In this document: positions 16,601 through 26,095 of the stretch, one piece after another
Numbering within the stretch: position 1 is the first letter of the stretch
How the letters are laid out: every line of letters begins with the position of its first letter
Source: Syntrophomonas sp.
GTDB lineage: Bacteria > Bacillota > Syntrophomonadia > Syntrophomonadales > Syntrophomonadaceae
NCBI GenBank assembly: GCA_016841245.1
Contig: JAENZN010000006.1
Coordinates: 106,197 to 170,196, forward strand
Direction: 5' to 3'
DNA: 64,000 nucleotides
The notes under the pieces: model-generated
Seen by the model: the letters and a program-made list of their open reading frames with translations, nothing else
Database searches by the model: none
What the model was told of the DNA's origin: nothing
Made by a program: the position numbers and the translations under genes

Positions 16601-18529
16601 ATGAAAAATGAGAATGGCATCAGGAAAGATCTTAATAAATTATCCGCAAAACAAATAATTGATAATTCCTTGTCTGAATCCCAAGATATTGATTCCGGGA
16701 TAAACTTGAACGTGCCATTGACTCACCCAGAAAAGCATGCCAACATTGAAAATAACTATTTACTATACATCATTGAGAGCATGAACGAAATTATTAATGA
16801 GAGTTCAGTTATAAACAGTGAAATTGTTATTACTGACCAGTGGGGAACGGTTCTTTTTACCAGGAAAGGCACCGATGAAACCAATCAGGGTTATATTGCT
16901 GAAGGAACCAATCTTTCTATCGAAAAAATTGGCTGCAATGCTCTGGGCCTGGCGTTAAGGCATGCTATGTTTTTCAAGGTAACAGGCGATCAACATCATC
17001 AAATGGCTTTGAAGGATTACGTTTCAGTCGGTATTCCGATAATGGAAAAAAAGGTACTGCTTGGATGTGCCGGGTTTATAAGCAGTGTGTATAGTCCCAA
17101 TGTACATCTGAATGCGCTGGAAAACGTAATAAGGACTGCGGTTGCGGCGGCCTTAAAAATGTTAGAAGCCAGACGCCATTTGGATAGTCTCTTCCTTCTT
17201 AAGAAATTCCTCAATAACAGTGATAACAAGCTGCCGATGATGGTAGTAGATTTGGCTCTGAATATTGTTCAAATTAACAGAGAAGCTGAAGTTTTGCTGG
17301 GAACAGCCAAGGATGAAATAGTTGGATATTCGTTGGCAGGGTTAATAGTTGACAAATTTAACCCTAATAGAAAGCAGACTTCTCAGCAATATGAGTTATC
17401 ATTTAAATCTTCCTACGGAGGTATAAGGGTACGCGTTGATGCTATTTCCTGTTATACAGATGCAGGAAGGCTTATCGGGTGGCAGATGATTTTTTTAAAT
17501 GCTGTACAAAAACTTGGTTATGAAGATTACCGGAAATCCTCTTTTTATGAATTTAAAGATATCATCGGCAAAAATCCTGATTTTATGCGGATGCTGCAAT
17601 TAGCACGTGCAGTAGCCCACAGTCCTTCCAGTATTCTGATAACCGGTGAAAGTGGAACAGGTAAAGAGCTTATTGCGCAGGCCATTCATAATGCTAGAAA
17701 TGATAAAGATATAAAGCGGCCGTTTATTGCAATCAACTGTGCAGCTATACCCGCCGAGTTGCTGGAGACGGAGTTGTTTGGCTATGTCTACGGAGCTTTT
17801 ACCGGTGCCAGAAAAGGAGGCATGAAGGGAAAATTTTTGCTTGCTGATAAAGGTACTCTATTTTTAGATGAAATTGGTGATATGCCCCTGGAGTTTCAGG
17901 CTAAATTGTTAAGAGCCATACAGGAGAGAGCAGTTACACCTGTTGGCGGAAATCAACCGATCCCGGTAAATATAAGAATAATTTCCGCAACTAATCAGAA
18001 TCTTGACCAACTGGTGGAGGAAAAGCGTTTCCGTAAAGATCTGTACTACCGCTTGAATGTTATCAATTTGCGACTGCCTTCACTCTCTAAGCGAAAAGAT
18101 GATATTCCCCTTCTGGCTGAGCATTTTATTTATGAATATAATTACAAACTTAACAAGAACATATCGTCTATTTCCCCAGAAGCACTGCAGATTATTGAAG
18201 AATACAACTGGCCAGGTAATGTCCGAGAATTAGAAAATATTATAGAAAGAGCAGTCAACCTGGCCGTGGATGTAATATATCCCGAACATCTTAATCCGGA
18301 TACCATGTTTACCAGCCAAAGCACCGCTAAGCCTAAAATCGCAGATGCTGAGGATGATGAAATTATTTCGCTGGAAGAGATGGAAAAAAGGCAAATTATA
18401 AAAACCATTAAAGCATTTGAAGGCAATATATCATATACTGCAAATGCTTTGAACATCGGACGCACAACATTATATCGGAAAATAAAAAAGTATGGTTTAT
18501 TGCCGTATGTCAAAGAGAATGATGATTAA
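16601..18529 (+). CDS. Sigma-54-dependent transcriptional activator
   Basis: A 642-residue enhancer-binding protein. Order: N-terminal GAF-like sensor (about 50-200; NALGLALRHAMFFKVTGDQHH), a PAS-like segment (about 210-305), AAA+ domain with Walker A GESGTGKE, sigma-54 contact loop GAFTGA, Walker B LFLDEIGD and RLNVINLRLPSL, then a C-terminal Fis-type helix-turn-helix (ISYTANALNIGRTTLYRKIK). No receiver domain, so it probably senses a small ligand directly. It sits at the end of the CoA-transferase/carrier/kal block, whose promoter is of the sigma-54 type, and is most likely its activator. The start has only a weak AGAAGG site. Confidence 0.93.
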   Translation: MKNENGIRKDLNKLSAKQIIDNSLSESQDIDSGINLNVPLTHPEKHANIENNYLLYIIESMNEIINESSVINSEIVITDQWGTVLFTRKGTDETNQGYIAEGTNLSIEKIGCNALGLALRHAMFFKVTGDQHHQMALKDYVSVGIPIMEKKVLLGCAGFISSVYSPNVHLNALENVIRTAVAAALKMLEARRHLDSLFLLKKFLNNSDNKLPMMVVDLALNIVQINREAEVLLGTAKDEIVGYSLAGLIVDKFNPNRKQTSQQYELSFKSSYGGIRVRVDAISCYTDAGRLIGWQMIFLNAVQKLGYEDYRKSSFYEFKDIIGKNPDFMRMLQLARAVAHSPSSILITGESGTGKELIAQAIHNARNDKDIKRPFIAINCAAIPAELLETELFGYVYGAFTGARKGGMKGKFLLADKGTLFLDEIGDMPLEFQAKLLRAIQERAVTPVGGNQPIPVNIRIISATNQNLDQLVEEKRFRKDLYYRLNVINLRLPSLSKRKDDIPLLAEHFIYEYNYKLNKNISSISPEALQIIEEYNWPGNVRELENIIERAVNLAVDVIYPEHLNPDTMFTSQSTAKPKIADAEDDEIISLEEMEKRQIIKTIKAFEGNISYTANALNIGRTTLYRKIKKYGLLPYVKENDD

Positions 18530-18544
18530 AGGGGAGTGAAAACT

Positions 18545-20254
18545 GTGCTGCAGGGTATTCAACAGAAACTTCTTGTCTGTATATTATCAATAACAACCCT
18601 GTTCCTGGTAGGAATCAGCATTATAAACTATATGTGGGCTCAGGATACAACTGTGGAGCTCAGTGAAAAAGCCGCTGCTGCCCGGGCGGAAAGTGCTGCT
18701 GCTAAGATTGAGGGGTATCTTCTGCAAAAGGGGCAAAATGCCTGGACCCTGGCTCTGAATGAGCAGGTCCATGCATTTATTGAAAAAGTCAACTCGAGTC
18801 AGGTGGATCTTGATAATGACAGGGACTACCATGAAATGATGACATCGTTTCAACGTATAGTAGATAAGAATTCAGATATTAAACATGTTTACATAGCGAT
18901 CAGCGAAACGGATCGTTTGTATGCCAATGTAGAGTTTGACTATCCTGCCGGATATAAAGTGAGTTCCCGTCCCTGGTATCAGGCTGCAGTACAGGCGGGA
19001 ACCCTGATATTTACTGAACCATATGATTGTCCCTTGACTCACAACCGGGTAGTGAGTGCTGCGGTTCCCATTTACAATAATAACGGCAAATTACTGGGAG
19101 TGGCCTTGGTGGATATATTGGCCGAAAATATCGAAGATATTGTGAATGAAATAAATATTTTTGATCGAGGCTACGCCTTTATGATTGATAACAAAGGGAT
19201 GGCTATCGTTCATCCACAAAAAGAATATTATATGCAATCCCTGGTTAATATGCAGCAGTCAGATCCTGACATGGCTAGAGTGGCAGAAGAAATGATAAAA
19301 GGGCAGCCTGGTATAGATGAAATGACTATCCATAATGAGAAAAACTATGTATTCTATTCTCCTATTTCCCAAATTGGCTGGTCCATAGGAGTTGTTGTTC
19401 CAGAAGATGAGATCCTGGCTCCCATCTATAATTTGGGACGGGTTTCCTTAATGACCGTTGCAGTAGGCGTGCTGGTAATCTTGTTGATAATCATCCTGTT
19501 GACTTCACGTATCACCAAACCACTAAAGGAATTTACCAATTTAATGAAAAAGGTTTCAGATGGAGACTACAGTGTCCGGGCGCAGGTAAAAACCCATGAT
19601 GAAGTTGGCAATTTGGGCAATAGTTTGAACCATATGCTTGAAAAACAAGAGATTTTAATCCGTCAGGTGATTTCTACTGCTTATAATATGGGCATTGCGG
19701 GCAATGAGTTGGCAATTATCGTAGGCGAACTAAAAACAACTTTACCGGTAGTCACTTCTGAGCTCAGTGATTTTATGGGGAAACCAGGAATTGGGGAAAA
19801 TGTGAAAAAATCACATTTTTTCGACCAGGCAAACTCCACCAGATTATTGCTGGAAAATCTCATTACTGTAAATTATAATAACCGTTTAGTCATGTCAAAC
19901 CTGAACGACATTCAAAGCACCATCCAGGGGCTGAATGAAAGCATAACTAATTGTACACTGGATAATGATATAAGCAAAATCAACCAGCAGATGGTCGATA
20001 TCTGTCAATTAACAGAAGATATGCAGCTGGATTTTGTTGAGCTTATCTCTGCTATCGAAAATGACAGCCAAAATATAAATGATATTGTGCATACGATGAA
20101 TAATGTCCATAAAAAAGTCACCAGTTTATCATTTATACAATCTGAATCTATTAATAGTGCCTCTGTGACTGCTTTGGAACTGGTTAAGTGGTCCCAGATA
20201 TTGCTGCAGCTTACCGCTTTTTTTAATCTGGATGTAAATTCGCATGATAATTAA
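18545..20254 (+). CDS. Membrane receptor with dCache and HAMP, no chemotaxis tip
   Basis: 569 residues: transmembrane helix near 10-32, extracellular double-Cache domain (about 35-290; RPWYQAAVQAG and DRGYAFMIDNKGMAIVHP are typical), second helix (about 300-322), HAMP (about 325-378). The C-terminal ~190 residues are helical but lack the conserved methyl-accepting hairpin tip that binds CheA/CheW. GTG 18545 is preferred to GTG 18536, which lies in the ribosome site GGGGAG. It follows the sigma-54 activator by 15 bases, so a partner role in sensing the same extracellular substrate is plausible. Alternatives: a decayed chemoreceptor, or a receptor for an unknown partner. Confidence 0.8.
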   Translation: MLQGIQQKLLVCILSITTLFLVGISIINYMWAQDTTVELSEKAAAARAESAAAKIEGYLLQKGQNAWTLALNEQVHAFIEKVNSSQVDLDNDRDYHEMMTSFQRIVDKNSDIKHVYIAISETDRLYANVEFDYPAGYKVSSRPWYQAAVQAGTLIFTEPYDCPLTHNRVVSAAVPIYNNNGKLLGVALVDILAENIEDIVNEINIFDRGYAFMIDNKGMAIVHPQKEYYMQSLVNMQQSDPDMARVAEEMIKGQPGIDEMTIHNEKNYVFYSPISQIGWSIGVVVPEDEILAPIYNLGRVSLMTVAVGVLVILLIIILLTSRITKPLKEFTNLMKKVSDGDYSVRAQVKTHDEVGNLGNSLNHMLEKQEILIRQVISTAYNMGIAGNELAIIVGELKTTLPVVTSELSDFMGKPGIGENVKKSHFFDQANSTRLLLENLITVNYNNRLVMSNLNDIQSTIQGLNESITNCTLDNDISKINQQMVDICQLTEDMQLDFVELISAIENDSQNINDIVHTMNNVHKKVTSLSFIQSESINSASVTALELVKWSQILLQLTAFFNLDVNSHDN

Positions 20255-20399
20255 CTCGAATTCCGTAGTAATGCACTGGGACATTTTTCAGCGGCAGCAC
20301 ATGTTGGTAGAAGGAGCGGTTTTCTCCTGCTTTACATTGTATATATTTAGAGATATTAAAATGCTGCCGATAATAATGATTTGAGAAATTTATTCGGAC

Positions 20400-20495
20400 T
20401 TATCCGTCTGCAATGGCAGGAACACCTCGAAGTATCATTTCCCCGTCTTTCTTTGGTATTTCCACAACCTTAACTGCATGGGAGCCGGAACCATA
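20400..20495 (-). pseudogene. C-terminal gene fragment
   Basis: Thirty-one open minus-strand codons reading GSGSHAVKVVEIPKKDGEMI and ending LRGVPAIADG before TAA, preceded by an in-frame stop and no start. Reads like the tail of a lost gene; family unknown. Nothing else is visible between 20255 and 20551 apart from a short AGGAG/CTCCT hairpin near 20310. Confidence 0.35.
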
Positions 20496-20551
20496 TTAAT
20501 CAAAAGTTATAGGATCATGCTTAAGGATAAGGGGAAGTGATTTAGCTATAA

Positions 20552-20833
20552 TTGCACCAGAAACACGTTCAATCATTAAAATTTTCTTGGGTGGGTGGGC
20601 TTTTTCTATTTACTATTCTTAAAGCTTATTGCTTAAATACCCGATATTATAATCTGTACCAAAAAGCGAAGGGGGCGAAAGAGATAATCTGGGTAATTCT
20701 AATTATCACTATTTATATGATGGTGCGTTTAATTCGTAAGCTGTGGAAAGAAGAAGATTATGTTATAGATAAAAGGCAGCGCAGAGTAACCTTTACGCCC
20801 GTCACCACAGTAAATACAAATGAACAACTATAA
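20552..20833 (+). CDS. Small membrane protein, hypothetical
   Basis: Up to 93 residues from TTG 20552, with two hydrophobic segments (WVGGLFLFTILKAYCL and IIWVILIITIYMMVRLI) and a basic C-terminus. The ribosome site is poor, so a shorter version from an internal start is possible. A strong terminator directly after the stop supports a real transcript. Not recognised. Confidence 0.45.
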   Translation: MHQKHVQSLKFSWVGGLFLFTILKAYCLNTRYYNLYQKAKGAKEIIWVILIITIYMMVRLIRKLWKEEDYVIDKRQRRVTFTPVTTVNTNEQL

Positions 20834-20837
20834 ATAT

Positions 20838-20865
20838 TAAAAGAGAGCCGGGGGGCTCTCTTTTA
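20838..20865 (+). terminator. Rho-independent terminator
   Basis: AAAAGAGAGCC and GGCTCTCTTTT around a GGGG loop, symmetrical with A and T runs, so it can act in both directions. Confidence 0.85.
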
Positions 20866-20981
20866 ATCGAGTAAACAAAGAGCCTTTACCTGTTGGCCTA
20901 AAATGTTAAAATAGAAATGAAGTAACTTAAAGACTTTAGGTGACGTAAAAAACACCATATTGCAGCAGGTGATAAAGAAAC

Positions 20982-21254
20982 ATGGAAAAATGTAATCATA
21001 ATAATTTGCAGGAAATATACTCGCACAAAGAAAATGCCAGGATGATGACCATACCTGAGGCGAGAAAGATTCTTGAGGGTTCTATCTGCTACGGATCATT
21101 TAATGGTCCGGATACTACCTTGTATAATAAAGGTGACCACTGGTACCAGGTGATTGTACCCTGCCTAGCCTGCCTGGGAGTAAGTGAATATGATGACATT
21201 ACCCCGGTAGTTGAAATAGTGGAAATCGATTTGGAATCATTATTGGAGAATTAG
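20982..21254 (+). CDS. Hypothetical protein, 90 residues
   Basis: Soluble, acidic protein with an N-terminal His/Asn-rich stretch (CNHNNLQEIYSHKEN), a middle segment GSFNGPDTTLYNKGDHWYQV and a CxxC (PCLACLG). Preceded by CAGGTGATAAAG as a modest ribosome site. No family recognised; the cysteines and histidines could bind metal. It is 206 bases upstream of the large PfkB-AAA-SLOG gene, too far to assume an operon. Confidence 0.6.
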   Translation: MEKCNHNNLQEIYSHKENARMMTIPEARKILEGSICYGSFNGPDTTLYNKGDHWYQVIVPCLACLGVSEYDDITPVVEIVEIDLESLLEN

Positions 21255-21400
21255 CTGATTGCCAGTGGGCAGCTGGACAGCATTTTAGGCTCTGGTTCCA
21301 GTTCCACAATATAGTTTTTATTCTTACCATTCAGCACAACTCCCCGGGATATTCTTATGTCAATCAGGGGAGCAGTATTGGTATCTTTGTATTCGATTTT
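21251..21400 (-). pseudogene. Antisense gene remnant
   Basis: Fifty open minus-strand codons (KIEYKDTNTAPLIDIRISRG and then VVLNGKNKNYIVELEPEPK) ending at TAA 21251-21253. Beyond an in-frame TGA (21401-21403) the same frame continues as RFIAFCEEQGLTFT, so one stop may have inactivated a longer gene. No start signal. It overlaps the stop of the plus-strand gene ending at 21254. Confidence 0.4.
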
Positions 21401-21460
21401 TCAGGTAAAGGTTAGACCCTGTTCTTCGCAAAAGGCTATGAAACGGCGGGAGGAGTAATA

Positions 21461-24262
21461 ATGAAACAGCTTATACAGGTATGCGGCGATCCAACCGTAG
21501 ACTGGTTTAGGATTCATAATGAAGATGTAATAGTGAGGGGTGGAGTATATTTCTGGCAAAAGCAGCAGGAAATATCCAGGGTGCGAATGAGTTCCAAGCC
21601 TGGGGGAGCAGCTATTGTCTTACAATTATTGCAGGAAATGATACCAGAGGAGTCAGCAGACATAGAAGGGCTATTTTTGGATGAGGAACTGCTGCAACGT
21701 CCCAAGGATGACCGGATAACAACTTCCTGGACCTTATGGAAGGAGTTTGCTAATCCAGGACTTAACACCAGCTCGTTTCGTCTTTCAGAGTGGCAGGAAT
21801 TCGAGCCGGGGTGCTGGGATTATGAGGCCCATAGCTTGGATGGATGTCCCAATTTATTAGTGATCCTGGATAGTGGATTGGGATTTCGTACTTGCAGGGA
21901 TGGATGGCCGGAAGCCTTATCCGGAACAGCAGATAGGCTGCCGGAACACATTATTCTCAGATTAGGACAGTATAGTGATATACCAGAGAATCCCTTGCTG
22001 GACAGAATTGAAGAGTTGGGGTTGTCGGCTCATACTACCATCGTCACTTCCTTAAGTGATTTACGTTCCTGTCCGGTGAAAGTGGGAATATCACTATCAT
22101 GGGAACGGATGTTGGAGGAGGTTGTTGCTGCGGTACGGAGTACGAATTGTCCCTTCTGGGATGAGAGTTCCCAAAGTCTGAAATATAAACAGGTGCTTGT
22201 GACTATCGGTGCCAGCGGAGCGGTTATGGTCGGGAATGAGGTCAATACGCTGGTATTTGATTGCAGAGGACAGGAAGGCGATTTTGCAGCTCAGTATCCG
22301 GGCCAGATGATCGGTTATAACACCTGTGTCATAGGGGCTCTAGCCGCAGGCTGGATCCAGAATCCATCCGCTCCCGATTGGACCAGGTCTGTATATCGGG
22401 GGATAGCTCTAGCGCGGATGCTGCATATCAGAGGTTTCGATGTTGTAGAAGAGGGACCCTGTAAATATCTTCAGTATCCATGTGCCATGCTGGGCCAGGT
22501 GTATCGGGGGTGGAATGATCAAGATGAGCAGCATACATGTCTGCCCATAATAGGCGGTATAGCTGATTTAGGTATATTTATTGATGATCAGGGGTTGGCG
22601 AGTAATCTTAAAAGGCGGGGCAAATGGACCATATTGGAAAATACTCTGTTAAAGGATATCAATCCAAGAGATTACCTGGAAAATACTCGCAACATTGAAG
22701 CAGTTAGTGAATGCGCGAGAAATATCGTTATTTATGGACCGGGGACAGCATTGCCGGATGTACCCATTGAAATTGTAGGTTCCTGGTATAGCGCTGATCG
22801 CCAGGAAGTAGAAGGGGTCAGAAGCGTAAATAATTCCATGAAGAGTTATTTACTGCTCAAGAAACCGGAAACTCCTCTTTGTGTGGCAGTATTTGGACCT
22901 CCGGGAGCAGGCAAATCTTTTGTGATAAAAGAGATAGCTAAGGGGTTGGGTATTGATGCCGATGCTCAGCTTACCTTTAACCTATCCCAGTTTCAATTTT
23001 CCAGTGAACTTCAAGCAGCTTTTCACCAGATTCGCGATTTGAACTTAAAAGGTAAAACACCGCTGGTGTTCTGGGATGAATTTGACACTCCCTGTGAAGG
23101 TCAGGCATTAGGGTGGCTGCAGTATTTTCTCGCTCCTATGCAGGATGGGGAATTTGCCGATCAGGGGAGAACCCATCCGCTGGGCAGAGGGATCTATGTT
23201 TTTGCCGGAGCTACCAGACCTTCCTTTGAGGATTTTCGGGCTGGCAATGATGAGCAGGATCGCAATGCCAAAAAACCTGATTTTATAAGCAGACTGCGAG
23301 CTTACATTAATATAAGAGGAATAAATGGAGATCCCAACACGGTTGAAGACAGGCTTTATATGATTCGCCGAGCCTTCATCCTCAGACAATATTTAGAGAC
23401 TGCTGCACCGCAGATAAAATCGGATGGACATATTGAAATCGAAGCCGGGGTTCTGGATGCTTTTCTGCGTATCAGTGAATATCTGCATGGAGCTCGCTCT
23501 ATGGACAATTTAGTAAAAATGAGCAGTCTATATGAAAAAAGAAAGTATGAATTATCAAGTCTTCCGCCTGATCATATAGTGAAAATGCATGTTAACATCG
23601 AAGAATTTAATGCCTTAACCCGCTTGGGACATCGGGAAATGCTGCGTATTGGGATTTCAGGACATATTAATCTGGATCTCAATCAGATGGGCAAACTGCA
23701 GCAAGCGGTACAACGAGCCATTGATTTCATTGAGCAGCAGTTCCCGGAACATTATCTTACTGTCTTTTCACCGCTGGCGATAGGTTCTGACCGTCTGGTA
23801 GCCCGGGAGTTGCTGAAAAAGGACAACTCTCGGTTGATAGCGGTATTACCGGTTCCCCAGGATGAATACATCAACGACTTTGGACTTACTGACGATTATT
23901 GGCTTGATAAACAGGGTGCAGAATTGAGAAAGGAGTTTAAATACTGGTTATCTGAGCGAGCCACGGAAATTATTAACATTCCGCCTTTACCGAGCAGAAA
24001 GGAAGCTTATCTAAGAGCTGGCTATTTCATAGCCGAACACAGTGACGTTATGATAGTAGTCTGGGATGGACAGAGTAATCCAGAGAGTTCTGTTACCGCC
24101 CAGATTGTTGCCCGGGCAGAAAAACTCCATAAACCCATTTGTCACATCTGGGCCCGCAACAATAAACTGGATTCCTCCTGGATCAACGGAATAGATAAGC
24201 ATGGCCAGGTAAGATATAAACGCTTTTCCTGCGCAGATTCCAGAGATTGGCAGGATATATGA
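21461..24262 (+). CDS. PfkB-like / AAA+ / SLOG-like three-domain protein
   Basis: A 933-residue cytoplasmic protein. Residues ~1-345 resemble a PfkB/ribokinase fold (VCGDPTVDWF, SSKPGGAAIVLQLL, VLVTIGASGAVMVG), but the catalytic GAGD motif is replaced by GQMIGYNTCVIGALAAG, so kinase activity is doubtful. A linker region (350-465) leads to an AAA+ ATPase with Walker A GPPGAGKS (479-486) and Walker B LVFWDEFD (535-542). The C-terminal 725-933 looks like a SLOG nucleotide-binding domain (IGISGHINL, SPLAIGSDRLVARELL, HSDVMIVVWDG, AEKLHKPICHIW). Preceded by GGGAGGAG. SLOG and AAA+ combinations occur in nucleotide-signalling and defence systems; the role here is unknown. No effector neighbour is evident. 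Confidence 0.85.
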   Translation: MKQLIQVCGDPTVDWFRIHNEDVIVRGGVYFWQKQQEISRVRMSSKPGGAAIVLQLLQEMIPEESADIEGLFLDEELLQRPKDDRITTSWTLWKEFANPGLNTSSFRLSEWQEFEPGCWDYEAHSLDGCPNLLVILDSGLGFRTCRDGWPEALSGTADRLPEHIILRLGQYSDIPENPLLDRIEELGLSAHTTIVTSLSDLRSCPVKVGISLSWERMLEEVVAAVRSTNCPFWDESSQSLKYKQVLVTIGASGAVMVGNEVNTLVFDCRGQEGDFAAQYPGQMIGYNTCVIGALAAGWIQNPSAPDWTRSVYRGIALARMLHIRGFDVVEEGPCKYLQYPCAMLGQVYRGWNDQDEQHTCLPIIGGIADLGIFIDDQGLASNLKRRGKWTILENTLLKDINPRDYLENTRNIEAVSECARNIVIYGPGTALPDVPIEIVGSWYSADRQEVEGVRSVNNSMKSYLLLKKPETPLCVAVFGPPGAGKSFVIKEIAKGLGIDADAQLTFNLSQFQFSSELQAAFHQIRDLNLKGKTPLVFWDEFDTPCEGQALGWLQYFLAPMQDGEFADQGRTHPLGRGIYVFAGATRPSFEDFRAGNDEQDRNAKKPDFISRLRAYINIRGINGDPNTVEDRLYMIRRAFILRQYLETAAPQIKSDGHIEIEAGVLDAFLRISEYLHGARSMDNLVKMSSLYEKRKYELSSLPPDHIVKMHVNIEEFNALTRLGHREMLRIGISGHINLDLNQMGKLQQAVQRAIDFIEQQFPEHYLTVFSPLAIGSDRLVARELLKKDNSRLIAVLPVPQDEYINDFGLTDDYWLDKQGAELRKEFKYWLSERATEIINIPPLPSRKEAYLRAGYFIAEHSDVMIVVWDGQSNPESSVTAQIVARAEKLHKPICHIWARNNKLDSSWINGIDKHGQVRYKRFSCADSRDWQDI

Positions 24263-24391
24263 TGCGGCTGCAAGAATCACAGCTATAATTTGAGTGGAAG
24301 AAAACAGCCCTGCTGCCGCCATATTCCGGAACCTCCAATTCGGTATGTTTATGTCCTCTTTTTGCTTATGTATTGAGGGATAATCAGGTAA

Positions 24392-25132
24392 CTAACTTAC
24401 TTCCACCCTTGCTTCGTTATCAAAAGGGTTGGTGCGCAGGGCCAGTGAATAGAGGTAAGGATAAGAAGATTGCATGTGCTGCATATAGTCAAGCCACTGG
24501 ATGATCAGCAGCTGGTAGATCCTCTTCAGATCTCCTGATAGATGCGCAGTATCCGGCTCGGAAAGGTTGTAGAGGTCGGATCTGAGTGCAAGTTCATCCT
24601 GCAGATGAAAGATTGCCCAGATGAGGTCAGTAAAATGTTCGTGTTCCAGCAGAGAAGGGTTTTCCAGAAAGGACAGCAGATGCTGGCGTTTGCCAGACAA
24701 ATAATCATGTAGACCGTGTAAAGAATTTTCCTGCAAGTTAGGATTGAAGTCAAGATCGGCAACATTTTTCCTGGCCTGGGCAAAATCCTGGCTGGACCAT
24801 TTGTTTTCCGGCACTAGATTTTTCCGGTTCTGAGCCAGATTCTGATCGTACCTGGATAGATTACCAAGCAACTCGCTGCCCAGATCACTGAAGAAGGCAC
24901 CTATGATCATATTGAGCTTCTGCATGCGAACTCTTTTATCCCGCCTGCTCATCAGCTGATTTAAGACGATGGTTACCAGAAAAACATTTAAAGGCAGAAA
25001 ACCCAGCTGGGCAACAAGGTATTTGAATATAAAATAAGAGTCTCCAAAAATCATATAATGAAAGGAATAGACTGCACAAGAGGTACCCAGGAAACATACC
25101 CCCAGGAGCATAAGCCAATTCATCTGTTTCAT
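24392..25132 (-). CDS. Membrane protein with two N-terminal helices, unknown function
   Basis: 246 residues: helices at about 5-30 and 35-62 (QLGFLPLNVFLVTIVLNQLM), then a basic turn (SRRDKRVRMQK) and a long, mainly helical cytoplasmic region with many Leu, Asn and Gln. No catalytic motif was seen. Convergent with the PfkB-AAA-SLOG gene and divergent in no obvious operon; speD lies 85 bases downstream on the same strand and could be cotranscribed. Family not recognised. Confidence 0.7.
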   Translation of the reverse strand: MKQMNWLMLLGVCFLGTSCAVYSFHYMIFGDSYFIFKYLVAQLGFLPLNVFLVTIVLNQLMSRRDKRVRMQKLNMIIGAFFSDLGSELLGNLSRYDQNLAQNRKNLVPENKWSSQDFAQARKNVADLDFNPNLQENSLHGLHDYLSGKRQHLLSFLENPSLLEHEHFTDLIWAIFHLQDELALRSDLYNLSEPDTAHLSGDLKRIYQLLIIQWLDYMQHMQSSYPYLYSLALRTNPFDNEARVEVS

Positions 25133-25217
25133 AACAAAAGCCTCCTCATCTCATACAATTACCCTCATGCTAATGCAGGCTATAATTCTGTGCTTAGCCA
25201 GGTGGACTAAGTCTGTA

Positions 25218-26021
25218 TCAGGTAAAATTCCTGCCATAATAAATCTCTAACATTTCCTTCTTAAGCCGCTGTTTGATTTTTTCCAGTTCTGTTCCAGGCA
25301 ATTTATCATACGAGGTGCCGAACAGATAGTTATCAAGATTAAATTCCTTAAGGAACATCTTGGTATGGAATATATTCTCCTGATATACGTTGACATCGAT
25401 CATCTGATACAAGTCTTTAATACTATTCGGGATATAGTTTTGAATAGAGTCAATTTTATGATCCAGAAAAAATTTTCTTCCGTTAACGTCACGAGTAAAT
25501 CCACGTACCCGGTAGTCCATGATGGCAATATCGGGTTTGAAGGTGTTCATCAAATAATTTAATGCTTTCAAGGGAGAAATCCGACCGCAAGTTGACACAT
25601 CGATATCAGCCCGAAAGGTTATTACTCCCTGGGATGGATGACTCTCTGGATAGGTATGAACAGTGATGTGACTGGTATCCAGATGTCCAACAATACTCTC
25701 CGGGCCGGGGGACTCATCGGCGCCATGTTCAGGCTGCTGGGATAACTCTTCCTCGGCAATGAGCATGGTCACGCTGGCTCCCTGTGGTTCATAATCCTGT
25801 CGGGCAATATTTAATACACAAGCACCTATAATATTCGATACATCTGTTAATATCCCCGCTAATCTTTCGGCGTTATATTCTTCGTCCACATACTCTAGAT
25901 ATTCTTTGCGCTGTTCTTCATTGGTAGCATAACAAACATCATACAGGTTGAAGCTGAGACTTTTAGTTAAATTATTGAAGCCATATAACCTAAGTTTCTT
26001 TTTTATGGGCTTAATTTTCAT
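25218..26021 (-). CDS. speD: S-adenosylmethionine decarboxylase proenzyme
   Basis: Produces decarboxylated SAM for spermidine synthesis; self-cleaves to form a pyruvoyl group. 267 residues, matching the long gamma-proteobacterial-type SpeD (about 264). The cleavage site is in [18 protein letters not shown] (Ser of TSH becomes pyruvoyl), with catalytic Cys in [20 protein letters not shown] 26021 is chosen over 26078 because AAAGGAG lies 10 bases upstream of it. No spermidine synthase is adjacent. Confidence 0.95.
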   Translation of the reverse strand: MKIKPIKKKLRLYGFNNLTKSLSFNLYDVCYATNEEQRKEYLEYVDEEYNAERLAGILTDVSNIIGACVLNIARQDYEPQGASVTMLIAEEELSQQPEHGADESPGPESIVGHLDTSHITVHTYPESHPSQGVITFRADIDVSTCGRISPLKALNYLMNTFKPDIAIMDYRVRGFTRDVNGRKFFLDHKIDSIQNYIPNSIKDLYQMIDVNVYQENIFHTKMFLKEFNLDNYLFGTSYDKLPGTELEKIKQRLKKEMLEIYYGRNFT

Positions 26022-26095
26022 TAATATATACTCCTTTTTTCTTTCACTATGTTTAATGATTAGTTTAACGAATATCATGAAAAGTTATTTGAGTG

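Noticed and set aside
24011..24335. Minus-strand frame with GGAGG and a hydrophobic start (MAAAGLFSSTQIIAVILAAA)
   Set aside because: Most of it is antisense to the end of the PfkB-AAA-SLOG gene. It may be the start of a truncated gene, but only about 17 codons lie outside that gene, too little to call.
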